From NCBI RefSeq assembly GCF_008802405.1, contig NZ_VZDO01000005.1:248001-312000 (forward strand): a DNA stretch of 64,000 nt. Reading direction: 5' to 3'. A model generated the notes under the pieces. That model was given only the letters and a program-made list of their open reading frames with translations, made no database searches and had not been told where the DNA came from. This document shows, piece by piece, positions 1 through 9,151 of this stretch. The stretch is from Plantimonas leprariae (GTDB lineage: Bacteria > Pseudomonadota > Alphaproteobacteria > Rhizobiales > Rhizobiaceae). Made by a program: the position numbers and the translations under genes. Numbering within the stretch: the first letter of the stretch is position 1; every line of letters starts with the position of its first letter.

Positions 1-1020
1 GCCGATGCCGCCGGAACCGCCGGAACGAGGCATCGCGTCACCGACACGAGAGGACCGCGCTGGTTCGCGCCCTTCTCGCTGTCCCGGCTGCTCCGGGCCT
101 GCGTTCTCGTGGTCAAGGACAGGATCGTCGATCCCGACCTCATCCACCATGTCCATGTCGCCGGCCGCGGCAGCACCTTGCGCAAGCTGATCCTGACGGA
201 AGTGCTGCATCGACTGGGCTGCAGGCACGTCCTCCACCTGCACGACTACGACTATGCCGCCGATTTCGATGCCCGCACGCCGTTCCGGCAGCGTCTGACG
301 CGCCGGATGTTCCGACGCGCCGATCGCGTGGTGGCGCTCGGCGAGCGCGATCGCGCGATGCTGACCGCGCTGCTCGGCGTCGAGGCGAGCCGGATCGACG
401 TCGCCCACAACTGCGTGCCCGATCCGGGGCGGCCGGCGGTGCGCTCCGGCGAGCCGCCGTTGATCGTGTTTCTCGGCCGCCTGAGCGAGCGCAAGGGCGT
501 CCCCGAACTGCTTCTCGCGCTCGGCGACCCGGCGATGACCCGGCTCCCGTGGCGGGCGGTCCTCGCCGGCGACGGACCGGTCGAGGAGTACCGCCGGGAG
601 GCGGCGGCGCTGGGTCTCTCGCAACGGGTTGAGATGCCGTCGTGGCTCGATGCCGACCGGACGCGCGAACTGTGCGCGCGGGCCGACATCCTCGTCCTGC
701 CCTCGCACGCCGAAGGCATGGCGATGGCGGTCATCGAGGGGCTCGCCCACGGGCTCGCGGTCGTCACCACCCGCGTCGGCGCACACGAGGAGGTCATCAC
801 CAACGGCGAAACCGGCCTCTTCGTCCCGGTGGGAGACGCGCCTGCGCTGGCCGCGACGCTCGCGGAGCTGGTGAGCGATCCGGAAACCCGGCGCCTTCTC
901 TCGGCGAACGCCCGCGCCCACTACCTGTCGCGGTTTAGCATGGCGACCTATTCGAGGTCCCTGGAAAGGATCTACGCGTCCGTTCCCGTTCGAACCCGAA
1001 TGACGGCGCGTTCGCGATGA
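1..1020 (+). CDS. Glycosyltransferase family 4 (group 1), 5' end cut by window edge
   Basis: The reading frame is open from base 1, so the true start lies upstream; a GTG at 109 is internal, because the residues before it (WFAPFSLSRLLRAC) fit a normal N-terminal half. The C-terminal half has the GT-B donor-binding pattern: VFLGRLSERKGVPELL, an AGDGP turn, then LPSHAEGMAMAVIEGLAHG, which matches the EX7E region of family 4 enzymes. It should transfer a sugar from a nucleotide donor to a lipid-linked glycan at the cytoplasmic membrane. The stop overlaps the start of the next gene (ATGA), so it is translationally coupled to the polysaccharide export gene. Donor and acceptor cannot be read from sequence. 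Confidence 0.88.
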   Translation, partial: ADAAGTAGTRHRVTDTRGPRWFAPFSLSRLLRACVLVVKDRIVDPDLIHHVHVAGRGSTLRKLILTEVLHRLGCRHVLHLHDYDYAADFDARTPFRQRLTRRMFRRADRVVALGERDRAMLTALLGVEASRIDVAHNCVPDPGRPAVRSGEPPLIVFLGRLSERKGVPELLLALGDPAMTRLPWRAVLAGDGPVEEYRREAAALGLSQRVEMPSWLDADRTRELCARADILVLPSHAEGMAMAVIEGLAHGLAVVTTRVGAHEEVITNGETGLFVPVGDAPALAATLAELVSDPETRRLLSANARAHYLSRFSMATYSRSLERIYASVPVRTRMTARSR

Positions 1021-3176
1021 CCGTGGTCATGCCCTCGGCCGAAAGGGCCTCCCGGGCGGTGGCGCGTTACGCCTCCCCGCTGCCCATCGCGCCGAGACCG
1101 GACGAACTCGACCTGACCTCGGGCTTCAGGATCGTTCGGCGAAGACTGCCGATGATCGCGATCACGAGCGTGCTGCTGACGGCGGCGGCGGCTCCCGTCA
1201 TCTGGGGGCTGATGCCCACCTATCGGGGCGAAGCGAGGCTCATGCTGGACAGCCCCTTGGTTGCGACTCTGGACACGAGCGACCTCGGCCGGCCCGATCC
1301 GCTGAACCTCAGCTCGGAAACCGAACGGCTCCTGTCCAGAGCGACGACGGAGCGGGTCATCCACGATCTGCATCTCTCGGAGCGCGAGGAATTCAACCCG
1401 GCCCTGCGGAAGGTCTCCGCGTTCGAAGGCCTGCGCAAGGCGATGCGTGGGCTGTTCGACGACGGGAAGCCGGAACCGGTGGCCTCCGACAGCATCGAAC
1501 GCATCATCCCCGAATATCACATGGCCCTGAGCGTCAGGCGCGACGGGCTGTCCAACGTCATCCAGATCGGCTTCGAGTCGCGCGACCCGGAGCTGGCCGC
1601 GGCCGTACCGAACGCGCTCATCGGCGTCTATCTGGAGGCGCGGAAGAGCACCATCCGCAACCGGCTGAACTCGGCCGAAAGCTGGATCCACCAGCGCACC
1701 GGCGAGCAGCAGGCCCGCGTCGACGCCGCACGCGCCGCCGCCGCAAGCTATCGCGAGACGGCGGGATCCGTTTCGAGCGACGCCCAGGCCGAGCGGATCA
1801 GGTCGATCGCCGAACTGGGCGAGCGACATGCCAAGATCATGGAAGACCGCGCCGAACTGGAGGCGACGATCGCGGCCCTGAAGCCGGCGGACGGGGCGCT
1901 TCCGCAACTCGGCCTCGCCTTCCCGGCGGGTCTCGGCGAGATGGAACGGGACCTCTTCACCCAGCAGCGGGATCTCGACCAGCTCCTTCAGACCTACGGG
2001 GACAATGCCGAGCAGGTGGTCGACATGCGCGGCAGGATCCGCAAGGCCCGTAGCGACTTCGATGCGGCGGTGAAATCGTATCTCAAGTCCCAGACGGGCA
2101 AGCTCGCGGCGATCGATCGCGAAGCGGGCTCGCTGCGCCGGGCCCTTGCCGTCGCCAACCAGGAACTTTCCCGCTCCAATCTGGCGGAGGCGCGGCTGAC
2201 GGAGCTCGATCGCGCTTCCGACCGGGAGCAGACGGCGCTCGACAAGCTCGAGGAACTGCACCGGAAGCTGGTGGCGCAGGCCACGTTCCCGGGAACGGAG
2301 GTCGAGATCCTCTCGCCGGCCTCGGTTCCGCTCGTGCCGCAGGGGCGCGGCCGCCTTCCGTACATGATCGGAGCGTTGCTGGCGTCGATCTCGGTCGCCG
2401 TCACCGCTGCTTTCGTGCGCGAGATGATGGACAAGACGCTCCGCAGCGCCGACCAACTGGAGGATGCGGGCAGGATCGATCGCGCCGGGCTGATACCGCG
2501 TATGAACGAGCGAGCCAGGCGACGGCTGCTGGCGCGTTCCGACCCTTCCGAGGACGGAGGCCCGAACGAAGCGATCCGCGCTGTCGTGGCTTCGATCGAG
2601 CAGGCGAACGGCGGACGGTTTCCCGCGAGCCTCGTCGTCACGTCGGCTCATGCCGGCGAGGGCAAGTCGTTCCTCGCCCGCTCGCTGGCGATGGAGCTTG
2701 CCTCGACCGGACACCGGGTGCTGCTCGTGGACGCGGACCGGAAGGCCGGAACCCTCGGCAAGTCGTTCGACGCCGGGTCGGGGGAGGGGTTGAACGAGTT
2801 CCTGGCGAAGCAGGCCTGCCTCGACCAGATCGTCCGGCACCAGACCGAGAGCGGCATCGATTTCATACCGCGCGGTAGGCCCGTTCCGCACCGGCCCGCC
2901 GACTTCGGCCGCCTGGCCGAGATCGTCGAGATGGGCCGCGCGCGCGAACAGGTCGTGATCTTCGACAGCGCAGCGGCGCTCGGTTCGATGGATACGGTCC
3001 GTCTGGCCGGAATTTGCGAGAGGACGGTTCTCGTCGTGCGGTGGGCGAAGACCGGCCGCCGAGCGGTGGAAGCGGCCTTCCAGCGGATAAGAAGCTCGGG
3101 CCGGGTCTTCGTCACCATGAACAAGGTCAAGCCCAGGCAGCATTCCCTGTACATGTTCGACGATCATCTCACGTGA
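1017..3176 (+). CDS. Polysaccharide co-polymerase with cytoplasmic ATPase domain (Wzc/ExoP type, BY-kinase-like)
   Basis: 719 residues. A Wzz domain lies between membrane segments near residues 45-65 and 447-465, with a long helical periplasmic part between them. The C-terminal domain has Walker A (SAHAGEGKS, Lys550), Walker A' (VLLVDADRK, about 570) and Walker B (VVIFDSAA, about 650), as in ExoP/Wzc proteins that control chain length and export. Family members usually end in a tyrosine cluster that is autophosphorylated. Here the tail ([15 protein letters not shown]) has a single Tyr, so kinase cycling may be reduced or act elsewhere. It is coupled by ATGA overlap to the upstream glycosyltransferase. 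Inner-membrane location is inferred from the topology. Confidence 0.88.
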   Translation: MTVVMPSAERASRAVARYASPLPIAPRPDELDLTSGFRIVRRRLPMIAITSVLLTAAAAPVIWGLMPTYRGEARLMLDSPLVATLDTSDLGRPDPLNLSSETERLLSRATTERVIHDLHLSEREEFNPALRKVSAFEGLRKAMRGLFDDGKPEPVASDSIERIIPEYHMALSVRRDGLSNVIQIGFESRDPELAAAVPNALIGVYLEARKSTIRNRLNSAESWIHQRTGEQQARVDAARAAAASYRETAGSVSSDAQAERIRSIAELGERHAKIMEDRAELEATIAALKPADGALPQLGLAFPAGLGEMERDLFTQQRDLDQLLQTYGDNAEQVVDMRGRIRKARSDFDAAVKSYLKSQTGKLAAIDREAGSLRRALAVANQELSRSNLAEARLTELDRASDREQTALDKLEELHRKLVAQATFPGTEVEILSPASVPLVPQGRGRLPYMIGALLASISVAVTAAFVREMMDKTLRSADQLEDAGRIDRAGLIPRMNERARRRLLARSDPSEDGGPNEAIRAVVASIEQANGGRFPASLVVTSAHAGEGKSFLARSLAMELASTGHRVLLVDADRKAGTLGKSFDAGSGEGLNEFLAKQACLDQIVRHQTESGIDFIPRGRPVPHRPADFGRLAEIVEMGRAREQVVIFDSAAALGSMDTVRLAGICERTVLVVRWAKTGRRAVEAAFQRIRSSGRVFVTMNKVKPRQHSLYMFDDHLT

Positions 3177-3255
3177 GCGGTCGCCGCGAACAGGGTCGAA
3201 ATCCCGGCTTTCCGGCCGGACGAGCGATGTGGCCGCAGACGATAGGGGATTTCAG

Positions 3256-4347
3256 ATGAGCCGACCCAAAGCCCTCATCACCGGCGTGACCGGCCAGGAT
3301 GGCGCCTATCTCGCGGAACTCCTCCTCGCCAAAGGCTACGAGGTTCACGGGGTGAAGCGGCGCTCGTCGTCCTTCAATACCGGCCGGATCGATCATCTGT
3401 ACCAGGACCCGCACGAACGCGACGTCCGGCTGACGCTCCACTACGGCGACATGACCGACGCGACGAACCTCATCCGCATCGTTCAGGAGGTTCGGCCGGA
3501 CGAGATCTACAATCTCGCCGCCCAGAGCCACGTGCAGGTCAGTTTCGAGACCGCCGAATATACGGCGAATGCCGACGCGCTGGGGACGATGCGGCTGCTG
3601 GAGGCGATCCGCCTGCTGGGCCTGCGGGACAAGACGCGGTTCTATCAGGCGTCGACTTCCGAGCTCTACGGCAAGGTGCAGGCGGTCCCGCAATCGGAAA
3701 GCACGCCCTTCTATCCTCGCTCGCCCTACGCCGCGGCGAAGCTCTACGCATACTGGATGGTGGTGAACTATCGGGAAGCGCATGGGCTGCACGCGTCGAA
3801 CGGCATCCTGTTCAACCATGAGAGCCCGTTGCGCGGGGAAACCTTCGTCACGCGCAAGGTGACGCGGGCCGCGGCCGCGATCTCGCTCGGCCTGCAGACG
3901 CGCCTCTATCTCGGCAACCTCGACGCGGAGCGCGATTGGGGGCACGCGCGCGACTATGTCGAGGGGATGTGGCGCATGCTGCAGCAGGACCGTCCCGACG
4001 ACTACGTGCTGGCCACCGGCCGGAAACATTCGGTGCGGGCCTTCGTCGAGGCCGCCTTTTCCGAAGTCGGCATGCGGCTCGAATGGCAGGGGCGGGGGAT
4101 CGACGAAAAGGGCCGCGACGCGAAAACGGGAAAGGTCGTCGTCGCCGTGGACCCCCGCTACTTCCGCCCGACCGAGGTCGATCTGCTTCTCGGAGATCCC
4201 AGCAAGGCGAAGCGCGTTCTCGGCTGGTCGGCGTCGGTGACGCTGGAGGAGATGGTGCGCGAGATGGTGCGAGCCGATCTCGCGACGATCTCCCGCGAGG
4301 CCGCCTACCGTCACCTCGACGAGGATGCCTGGCTCGCGGTCGGCTGA
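3256..4347 (+). CDS. gmd: GDP-mannose 4,6-dehydratase
   Basis: Converts GDP-D-mannose to GDP-4-keto-6-deoxymannose, the precursor of fucose, rhamnose and perosamine nucleotides. The 363-residue protein has the NADP-binding motif GVTGQDG (residues 10-16) and the extended-SDR catalytic set: Thr134 and Glu136 in STSE, Tyr158 and Lys162 in YAAAK. Residues [15 protein letters not shown] are typical of Gmd. The ATG at 3256 is chosen because homologs begin with a short lead before the Rossmann strand and GGGG lies just upstream; an in-frame start at 3229 adds nine unlikely residues. No fucose synthase gene follows, so the product may instead feed an aminotransferase in this cluster. Confidence 0.95.
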   Translation: MSRPKALITGVTGQDGAYLAELLLAKGYEVHGVKRRSSSFNTGRIDHLYQDPHERDVRLTLHYGDMTDATNLIRIVQEVRPDEIYNLAAQSHVQVSFETAEYTANADALGTMRLLEAIRLLGLRDKTRFYQASTSELYGKVQAVPQSESTPFYPRSPYAAAKLYAYWMVVNYREAHGLHASNGILFNHESPLRGETFVTRKVTRAAAAISLGLQTRLYLGNLDAERDWGHARDYVEGMWRMLQQDRPDDYVLATGRKHSVRAFVEAAFSEVGMRLEWQGRGIDEKGRDAKTGKVVVAVDPRYFRPTEVDLLLGDPSKAKRVLGWSASVTLEEMVREMVRADLATISREAAYRHLDEDAWLAVG

Positions 4348-4834
4348 TCGCGCCACGGCCTGTCGAATCCGAAGCCGAGAACCGCGCCCCGCCCTGACGG
4401 GCGGCGCGCCGGCACGCGCCGAGGCAGCCGGACGCGACGCTGCGGATGCGGGCGCCGGCGGCACGCTCCGCATCGGATCCTCGCCATTTTCCGCCCGAGC
4501 GAAATCGACCGGCAATCGGCCGGCGATCGCCGGATCGCCACGTCCGTCGGCTCGCCGCAATCAGCAGTCGCATCGCGGTCCGGGGCGCACCTGCAGTTAC
4601 CACTTTCGGAGGCACCGTTACGACGTTTTCGCTGCTTTACCCGGAGGCCCGATAGTCTTCTCGTAGCGAGGAAAGTCTTGTTCGAAATTCGTTCGACTTC
4701 GCTCGTCGGCACCGAGACCTGGAGCAGTATTGCGGCTTCGGTGACGATCGACGAGCGAAAGGCGAGCCGGCGACATGGAAAGCCGTCGTCGCGCGTCATG
4801 CGACGGGCGCGTCGACGAAAGGAGGGGCCTCTCG
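4348..4834. other. Intergenic region, no gene seen
   Basis: About 490 bases between gmd and the acetyltransferase gene. Short open frames here lack ribosome sites and protein-like composition. The part after about 4600 is less GC-rich and probably holds the promoter for the acetyltransferase operon, but I could not pick a convincing -35/-10 pair. A strong Shine-Dalgarno (AAAGGAGG, ending at 4825) precedes the ATG at 4835. Confidence 0.5.
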
Positions 4835-5341
4835 ATGATTTCTCCCGATGTCGTTCTCGAACCAGGCGTGGTCGTCCATCATGCCGATCTCGTCAACCTC
4901 TACGGCTGCCGCATCGGGGCGGGGTCGCGAATAGGCGCGTTCGTCGAGATCCAGAAGAATGCCGTCGTGGGCCGGAACTGCAAGGTGTCGAGCCACAGCT
5001 TCCTCTGCGAGGGGGTGACCCTGGAGGACGGCGTCTTCGTCGGCCACGGCGTCATGTTCAGCAACGATCGCCATCCACGCGCGCTGACGGCCGATGGATC
5101 GCTCCAGACGGACGACGACTGGACGGTGATCGCCACCCATGTGCGGCGCGGGGCCTCGATCGGCAGCAACGCCACCATCCTGCCGGGCATCGTCATCGGG
5201 GAGGGCGCCCTTGTCGGCGCCGGCGCCGTGGTGACGCGGGACGTGCCGGCCTTCGCCATCGTGGCCGGCGTTCCCGCCCGGCCGATCGGCCGGAACGCGG
5301 AAGCGCCGCGGGAACCCGCCTATCCGAGGATCGCACGATGA
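4835..5341 (+). CDS. Left-handed beta-helix N-acetyltransferase (WbpD/WlbB-like)
   Basis: 168 residues, nearly all hexapeptide repeats, for example [12 protein letters not shown] and [18 protein letters not shown], forming a trimeric beta-helix that binds acetyl-CoA. The FSNDRHPRA loop (residues 76-84) is characteristic of enzymes acetylating the 3-amino group of UDP-2-acetamido-3-amino-2,3-dideoxy-glucuronate. The ATG at 4835 is set by GGAGG at 4821-4825, nine bases upstream; an earlier in-frame ATG at 4775 has no such site. Its stop overlaps the next start (ATGA). The oxidoreductase and aminotransferase that follow complete a WbpB-WbpE-WbpD-like set, which supports the substrate assignment, though other amino sugars are possible. 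Confidence 0.85.
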   Translation: MISPDVVLEPGVVVHHADLVNLYGCRIGAGSRIGAFVEIQKNAVVGRNCKVSSHSFLCEGVTLEDGVFVGHGVMFSNDRHPRALTADGSLQTDDDWTVIATHVRRGASIGSNATILPGIVIGEGALVGAGAVVTRDVPAFAIVAGVPARPIGRNAEAPREPAYPRIAR

Positions 5342-6375
5342 TCGGAGTCGCCGTCGTCGGGTACGGATACTGGGGACCGAACCTCGTCAGGAACTTCGCC
5401 GACACGCCCGGCGTCCGCCTGGTGACCGTCTGCGATCTCGACAAAAATCGCATGGCCCCGATCCTGACCCGCTATCCCGGGGTCGCGATCACCGACGACT
5501 ACCGCTCGGTGCTCGCCGATCCGACGGTCGACGCCGTGGCGATCGCGACGCCGGTCCACACCCATTTCAAGCTCGCCATGAGCGCGCTGATGGCCGGCAA
5601 GCACGTCTTCGTCGAGAAGCCGATCGCGGCGTCCATCGACGAGGCGCAGAAGCTGGTGGACGAGGCGGCGCGACGCAAGCTGGTGCTCGCCGTCGACCAC
5701 ACCTTCATCCACACCGGAGCGGTCCGGAAGATGCGGGAACTCGTCGAGACCAGGATCGGCGAGATGTACTACTACGACTCGGTTCGCGTGAACCTCGGCC
5801 TGTTCCAGCACGACGTCAGCGTCATCTGGGACCTCGCCGTCCACGATCTTTCGATCATGGATTACGTGATCCCGCTGCGGCCCGTCGCCGTATCCGCGAC
5901 CGGCATGAGCCACGTTCCGGGCGAGCCGGCGAACATCGCCTACCTCAACCTCTTCTTCGAGAAGAACCTGATCGCCCACGTGCACGTGAACTGGCTCGCG
6001 CCGGTGAAGGTTCGGCGCACCCTGATCGGCGGCAGCCGCAGCATGATCGTCTACGACGATCTCGAACCGAGCGAGAAGATCAAGGTCTACGACAAGGGCA
6101 TCACGCTCAACGGCAACCCGCAGAAGAACGGCGAGAAGATCTACCAGGCGCTGGTCGGGTATCGGTCCGGCGACATGTGGGCGCCGCATCTCGAGGTCGC
6201 GGAGGCGCTCGGCATCGAGCTGCGCGAGTTCGTCGACTGCATCGAAACCGGGGCTAGGCCGACCGCCGACGGGCGGGCGGGCCTGCGCGTGGTGCAGATC
6301 CTCGAAGCGGCCACGCAGTCGCTCGCCGGCCAGGGCCGCGTCGTCGAACTCAAGCCGACGCGTCGTGTCGCATGA
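5338..6375 (+). CDS. Gfo/Idh/MocA-family nucleotide-sugar 3-dehydrogenase (WbpB/WlbA-like)
   Basis: 345 residues. The N-terminal Rossmann motif is [17 protein letters not shown] and the family signature [10 protein letters not shown] follows near residue 85, giving the Glu-Lys-Pro motif whose Lys contacts sugar and nicotinamide. The WlbA/WbpB branch oxidises the 3-hydroxyl of UDP-GlcNAcA for transamination. The start at 5338 overlaps the acetyltransferase stop and the stop overlaps the aminotransferase start (ATGA at both ends), so the three are one translationally coupled unit. The frame is open upstream, but that extension lies over the acetyltransferase gene in another frame and is not protein-like. 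No UDP-GlcNAc 6-dehydrogenase is visible here. Confidence 0.87.
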   Translation: MIGVAVVGYGYWGPNLVRNFADTPGVRLVTVCDLDKNRMAPILTRYPGVAITDDYRSVLADPTVDAVAIATPVHTHFKLAMSALMAGKHVFVEKPIAASIDEAQKLVDEAARRKLVLAVDHTFIHTGAVRKMRELVETRIGEMYYYDSVRVNLGLFQHDVSVIWDLAVHDLSIMDYVIPLRPVAVSATGMSHVPGEPANIAYLNLFFEKNLIAHVHVNWLAPVKVRRTLIGGSRSMIVYDDLEPSEKIKVYDKGITLNGNPQKNGEKIYQALVGYRSGDMWAPHLEVAEALGIELREFVDCIETGARPTADGRAGLRVVQILEAATQSLAGQGRVVELKPTRRVA

Positions 6376-7478
6376 TCCCGTTCCTCGATCTCAAGGCGCA
6401 ATATGCCGGCATCAAGGACGAGCTCGACGCCGCCGTCCTCGCCGTTCTGGGTTCCGCGCAATACGTGCTTGGCGACGAGGTGGCGCGCTTCGAAGCGGAG
6501 TTCGCCGACTACTGCGGCACGAAGCATGCGGTGGCGGTGAACACGGGAACGAGCGCCCTGCATCTCGCTCTTCTCGCGGCCGGCGTCGGGCCCGGCGACG
6601 AGGTCGTGACCGTGCCTTTCACCTTCGTCGCGAGCGTATCGGCGATCTGCTACACCGGCGCGACGCCGGTTCTGGTCGACATCGAGCCGACCACGTTCAC
6701 CATGGATCCGGAGCGGATCGAAGCGGCGATCACGGCGCGGACGAAGGCGATCGTTCCGGTCCATCTCTACGGCCAGATGGCGGATATGGACGCGATCAAC
6801 GAGATCGCCGACCGATACGGCCTCGCGGTGATCGAGGACGCCTGCCAGGCGCACGGCGCGGAATATTTCGGCCACCGCGCCGGCAGCATGGGCGCGTCCG
6901 GCTGCTTCAGCTTCTATCCCGGCAAGAATCTCGGCGCCTGCGGCGAGGGTGGCATCGTCGTGACCAGCGACGACAAGCAGGCGGAAATGCTGCGCACGCT
7001 CCGGGATTGGGGGCAATCGAAGCGCTACCATCACGTCGTCAAGGGATACAACTACCGGATGGACGGCATCCAGGGCGCGGTTCTGCGTGTCAAGTTGCGC
7101 CATCTGGAGCGCTGGACGGAGGCACGCCGCGCCCATGCGCGACGCTATTCCGAACTGCTTGCCGACATGCCGCATCTGCGAAAGCCGGTCGCCGCGGTCG
7201 GCCGCCGCCATGTCTTCCACGTCTATGCGGTGCGCTCGCCCGATCGCGACAGGCTGAGGCTCGCTCTCGAAGCCGAGGGCATCCAGACGGGTCTGCACTA
7301 TCCGATCCCCGTCCATCTCCAGCCGGCCCACGCGGATCTCGGCTACGTCAGCGGCGACTTCCCCGAGGCGGAAGCGGCATCGCGGGAGGTGTTGTCCCTG
7401 CCGCTCTACCCGGAAATGACGAACGAGCAGTTGGCGATCGTGGCGGCGGCCCTGGAGGATTGCCTCCATGTCGCCTGA
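6372..7478 (+). CDS. DegT/DnrJ/EryC1/StrS sugar aminotransferase (WbpE-like)
   Basis: 368 residues of a PLP-dependent nucleotide-sugar aminotransferase. The start [18 protein letters not shown] is classic for the family. The cofactor-binding residues are in VIEDACQAHGA (Asp156) and the Schiff-base lysine is Lys185 in FYPGKNLGACGEGG. It should aminate the keto sugar made by the upstream oxidoreductase, with glutamate as amino donor. It overlaps the previous gene by four bases and the next acetyltransferase by eleven. The exact sugar is inferred from context. Confidence 0.9.
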   Translation: MIPFLDLKAQYAGIKDELDAAVLAVLGSAQYVLGDEVARFEAEFADYCGTKHAVAVNTGTSALHLALLAAGVGPGDEVVTVPFTFVASVSAICYTGATPVLVDIEPTTFTMDPERIEAAITARTKAIVPVHLYGQMADMDAINEIADRYGLAVIEDACQAHGAEYFGHRAGSMGASGCFSFYPGKNLGACGEGGIVVTSDDKQAEMLRTLRDWGQSKRYHHVVKGYNYRMDGIQGAVLRVKLRHLERWTEARRAHARRYSELLADMPHLRKPVAAVGRRHVFHVYAVRSPDRDRLRLALEAEGIQTGLHYPIPVHLQPAHADLGYVSGDFPEAEAASREVLSLPLYPEMTNEQLAIVAAALEDCLHVA

Positions 7479-8160
7479 GGCCAGCGCGGGTGCGCGCGTC
7501 GTCGAAGCGGTCCACGGCCGCGCCGCGCCCAGCGCCGCGCCCGCCTTCGAGCCGCCCCTCGCGGCCGCTCTCCGGGAGCACTACGGCGCCGCGGGGCTGA
7601 TCGAGCTCTACGGCCGGTTCATCACCGGCCCGGGTTTCCTCGACGCGACGATGCGGCGGACGATCTGGCGCGCCCTGGCGGCGCGCTGCGGCGACGGGTT
7701 GGAGGTCGGCAGCGGCGCGATGTTCCGGCATCCGGAAACGTTCCGGATCGGGCGCGGCGTCTTCGTCGGGGCAGGGGCCTGCATCCAGGGGCGCTACGAC
7801 GGCCGGTGCGTCATCGGCGACAACGTCTGGATCGGGCCGCAGGCATTCCTGGACGCTCGCGACCTGATCGTCGGCGACTCGGTCGGCTGGGGACCCGGCG
7901 CCAAGCTTCTCGGCTCGACGCACACCGGCTTGCCGGTCGACGTCCCGGTGATCCGGACGGATCTCGAGATCAAGCCGGTTCGCATCGAGGCGTGGGCCGA
8001 TATCGGCACCAACGCGACGATCCTGCCGGGGGTGACGATCGGTCGGGGCGCCATCGTGGGCGCGGGCGCCGTGGTCGCCGAAGACGTGCCGCCGTTCGCG
8101 ATCGTCGCCGGCGTGCCGGCCCGCTTCCTGCGCTGGCGGACGGAAACGGTCTCGACTTGA
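7468..8160 (+). CDS. Hexapeptide-repeat acyltransferase
   Basis: 230 residues. About 70 N-terminal residues without repeats precede a left-handed beta-helix (FRIGRGVFVGAGACIQGRY to IGRGAIVGAGAVVAEDVP) ending in the usual cap [13 protein letters not shown]. This is the layout of O- or N-acetyltransferases acting on sugar nucleotides or glycans. The ATG at 7468 lies inside the end of the aminotransferase gene. With the preceding and following genes it suggests a second acetylated amino sugar, or O-acetylation of the repeat unit. Substrate is not readable from the sequence. Confidence 0.82.
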   Translation: MSPEASAGARVVEAVHGRAAPSAAPAFEPPLAAALREHYGAAGLIELYGRFITGPGFLDATMRRTIWRALAARCGDGLEVGSGAMFRHPETFRIGRGVFVGAGACIQGRYDGRCVIGDNVWIGPQAFLDARDLIVGDSVGWGPGAKLLGSTHTGLPVDVPVIRTDLEIKPVRIEAWADIGTNATILPGVTIGRGAIVGAGAVVAEDVPPFAIVAGVPARFLRWRTETVST

Positions 8161-8176
8161 GAGGGAGGAGCGGACG

Positions 8177-9151
8177 GTGAAGGGCAAACGGGTACTGATC
8201 ACCGGCGGCGCCGGCCTCGTCGGCTCGCATATCGCCGACCTCGTCGCGGCGGAAGCGCCGCGCGAACTCATCATCCTCGACAATTTCGTGCGCGGAAGCC
8301 GCGAGAACCTCGCCGGCGCCGCCTCGAAGGTCCCGCTCACCGTCATCGACGGCGACATACGGTCCCGCTCGCTGCTCGCGGAGGCTTTCGAGGGCGTCGA
8401 CGTCGTCTTCCATCAGGCCGCGCTCCGCATCACGCAATGCGCCGAGGATCCGAGGCTCGCGATGGACGTCCTCGCGAACGGCACGTTCAACGTCATCGAG
8501 GCGGCAGTGGAGGCCGGTGTTTCGCGGCTCGTCGCCGCATCGTCCGCTTCCGTTCTCGGCCTGGCGGAAAGCTTTCCGACCACCGAGGCCCACCATCCCT
8601 ACAACAACCGCACGATCTACGGGGCGGCGAAGGCGTTCAACGAAGCGTTGCTGCGCTCCTTCGCCGAGATGAACGGCCTGAGCTACGTGGCGCTTCGCTA
8701 CTTCAACGTCTATGGGCCGCGAATGGACGTCCACGGCGCCTATACGGAGGTGCTGATCCGCTGGATGGAGCGCATCGCGGCGGGCAGCGCGCCGTTGATC
8801 TTCGGCGACGGCAGCCAGACGATGGATTTCGTCGACGTGCGCGATGTGGCGCGCGCCAACGTCATCGCCGCGAAATCGGCGGTCTCCGACGAGGTCTTCA
8901 ATATCGCGAGCGGACGCGAGACGAGCCTCCTCGAACTCGCCGAGACCCTGATGCGGATCATGGGCGCCGAGGGCTCGGTCGAGCATCGGCCGCCGCGCAG
9001 CGTGAACCCCGTGTCGCGACGGCTGGCCGATATCGGGAAGGCGCGACGCATGCTGGGCTTCGAACCGGTCCTCACGCTGGAGGACGGCCTGCGCGACCTC
9101 GTCGTCTGGTGGCGCGGCGAGCGCGCCTCGACGGCGGCGGTGGCGGCATGA
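8177..9151 (+). CDS. NAD-dependent nucleotide-sugar epimerase/dehydratase
   Basis: 324 residues, extended SDR family. It has the NAD motif TGGAGLVGSH at residues 9-18, the serine-rich strand AASSAS before the active site, and catalytic Tyr148/Lys152 in YGAAK. RYFNVYGPRMD, IFGDGSQTMDFVDVRDVA and NIASG are typical of UDP-glucose 4-epimerase-like enzymes. The start is GTG at 8177, backed by GAGGGAGGAG at 8161-8170. The stop overlaps the next gene (ATGA). It likely epimerises or dehydrates the sugar used by the aminotransferase that follows; substrate is uncertain. Confidence 0.88.
   Translation: MKGKRVLITGGAGLVGSHIADLVAAEAPRELIILDNFVRGSRENLAGAASKVPLTVIDGDIRSRSLLAEAFEGVDVVFHQAALRITQCAEDPRLAMDVLANGTFNVIEAAVEAGVSRLVAASSASVLGLAESFPTTEAHHPYNNRTIYGAAKAFNEALLRSFAEMNGLSYVALRYFNVYGPRMDVHGAYTEVLIRWMERIAAGSAPLIFGDGSQTMDFVDVRDVARANVIAAKSAVSDEVFNIASGRETSLLELAETLMRIMGAEGSVEHRPPRSVNPVSRRLADIGKARRMLGFEPVLTLEDGLRDLVVWWRGERASTAAVAA

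Noticed and set aside
3169-4560. A 463-codon minus-strand frame opposite gmd
   Set aside because: gmd on the + strand has its complete catalytic set; the antisense frame is His/Arg-rich without homologous features.
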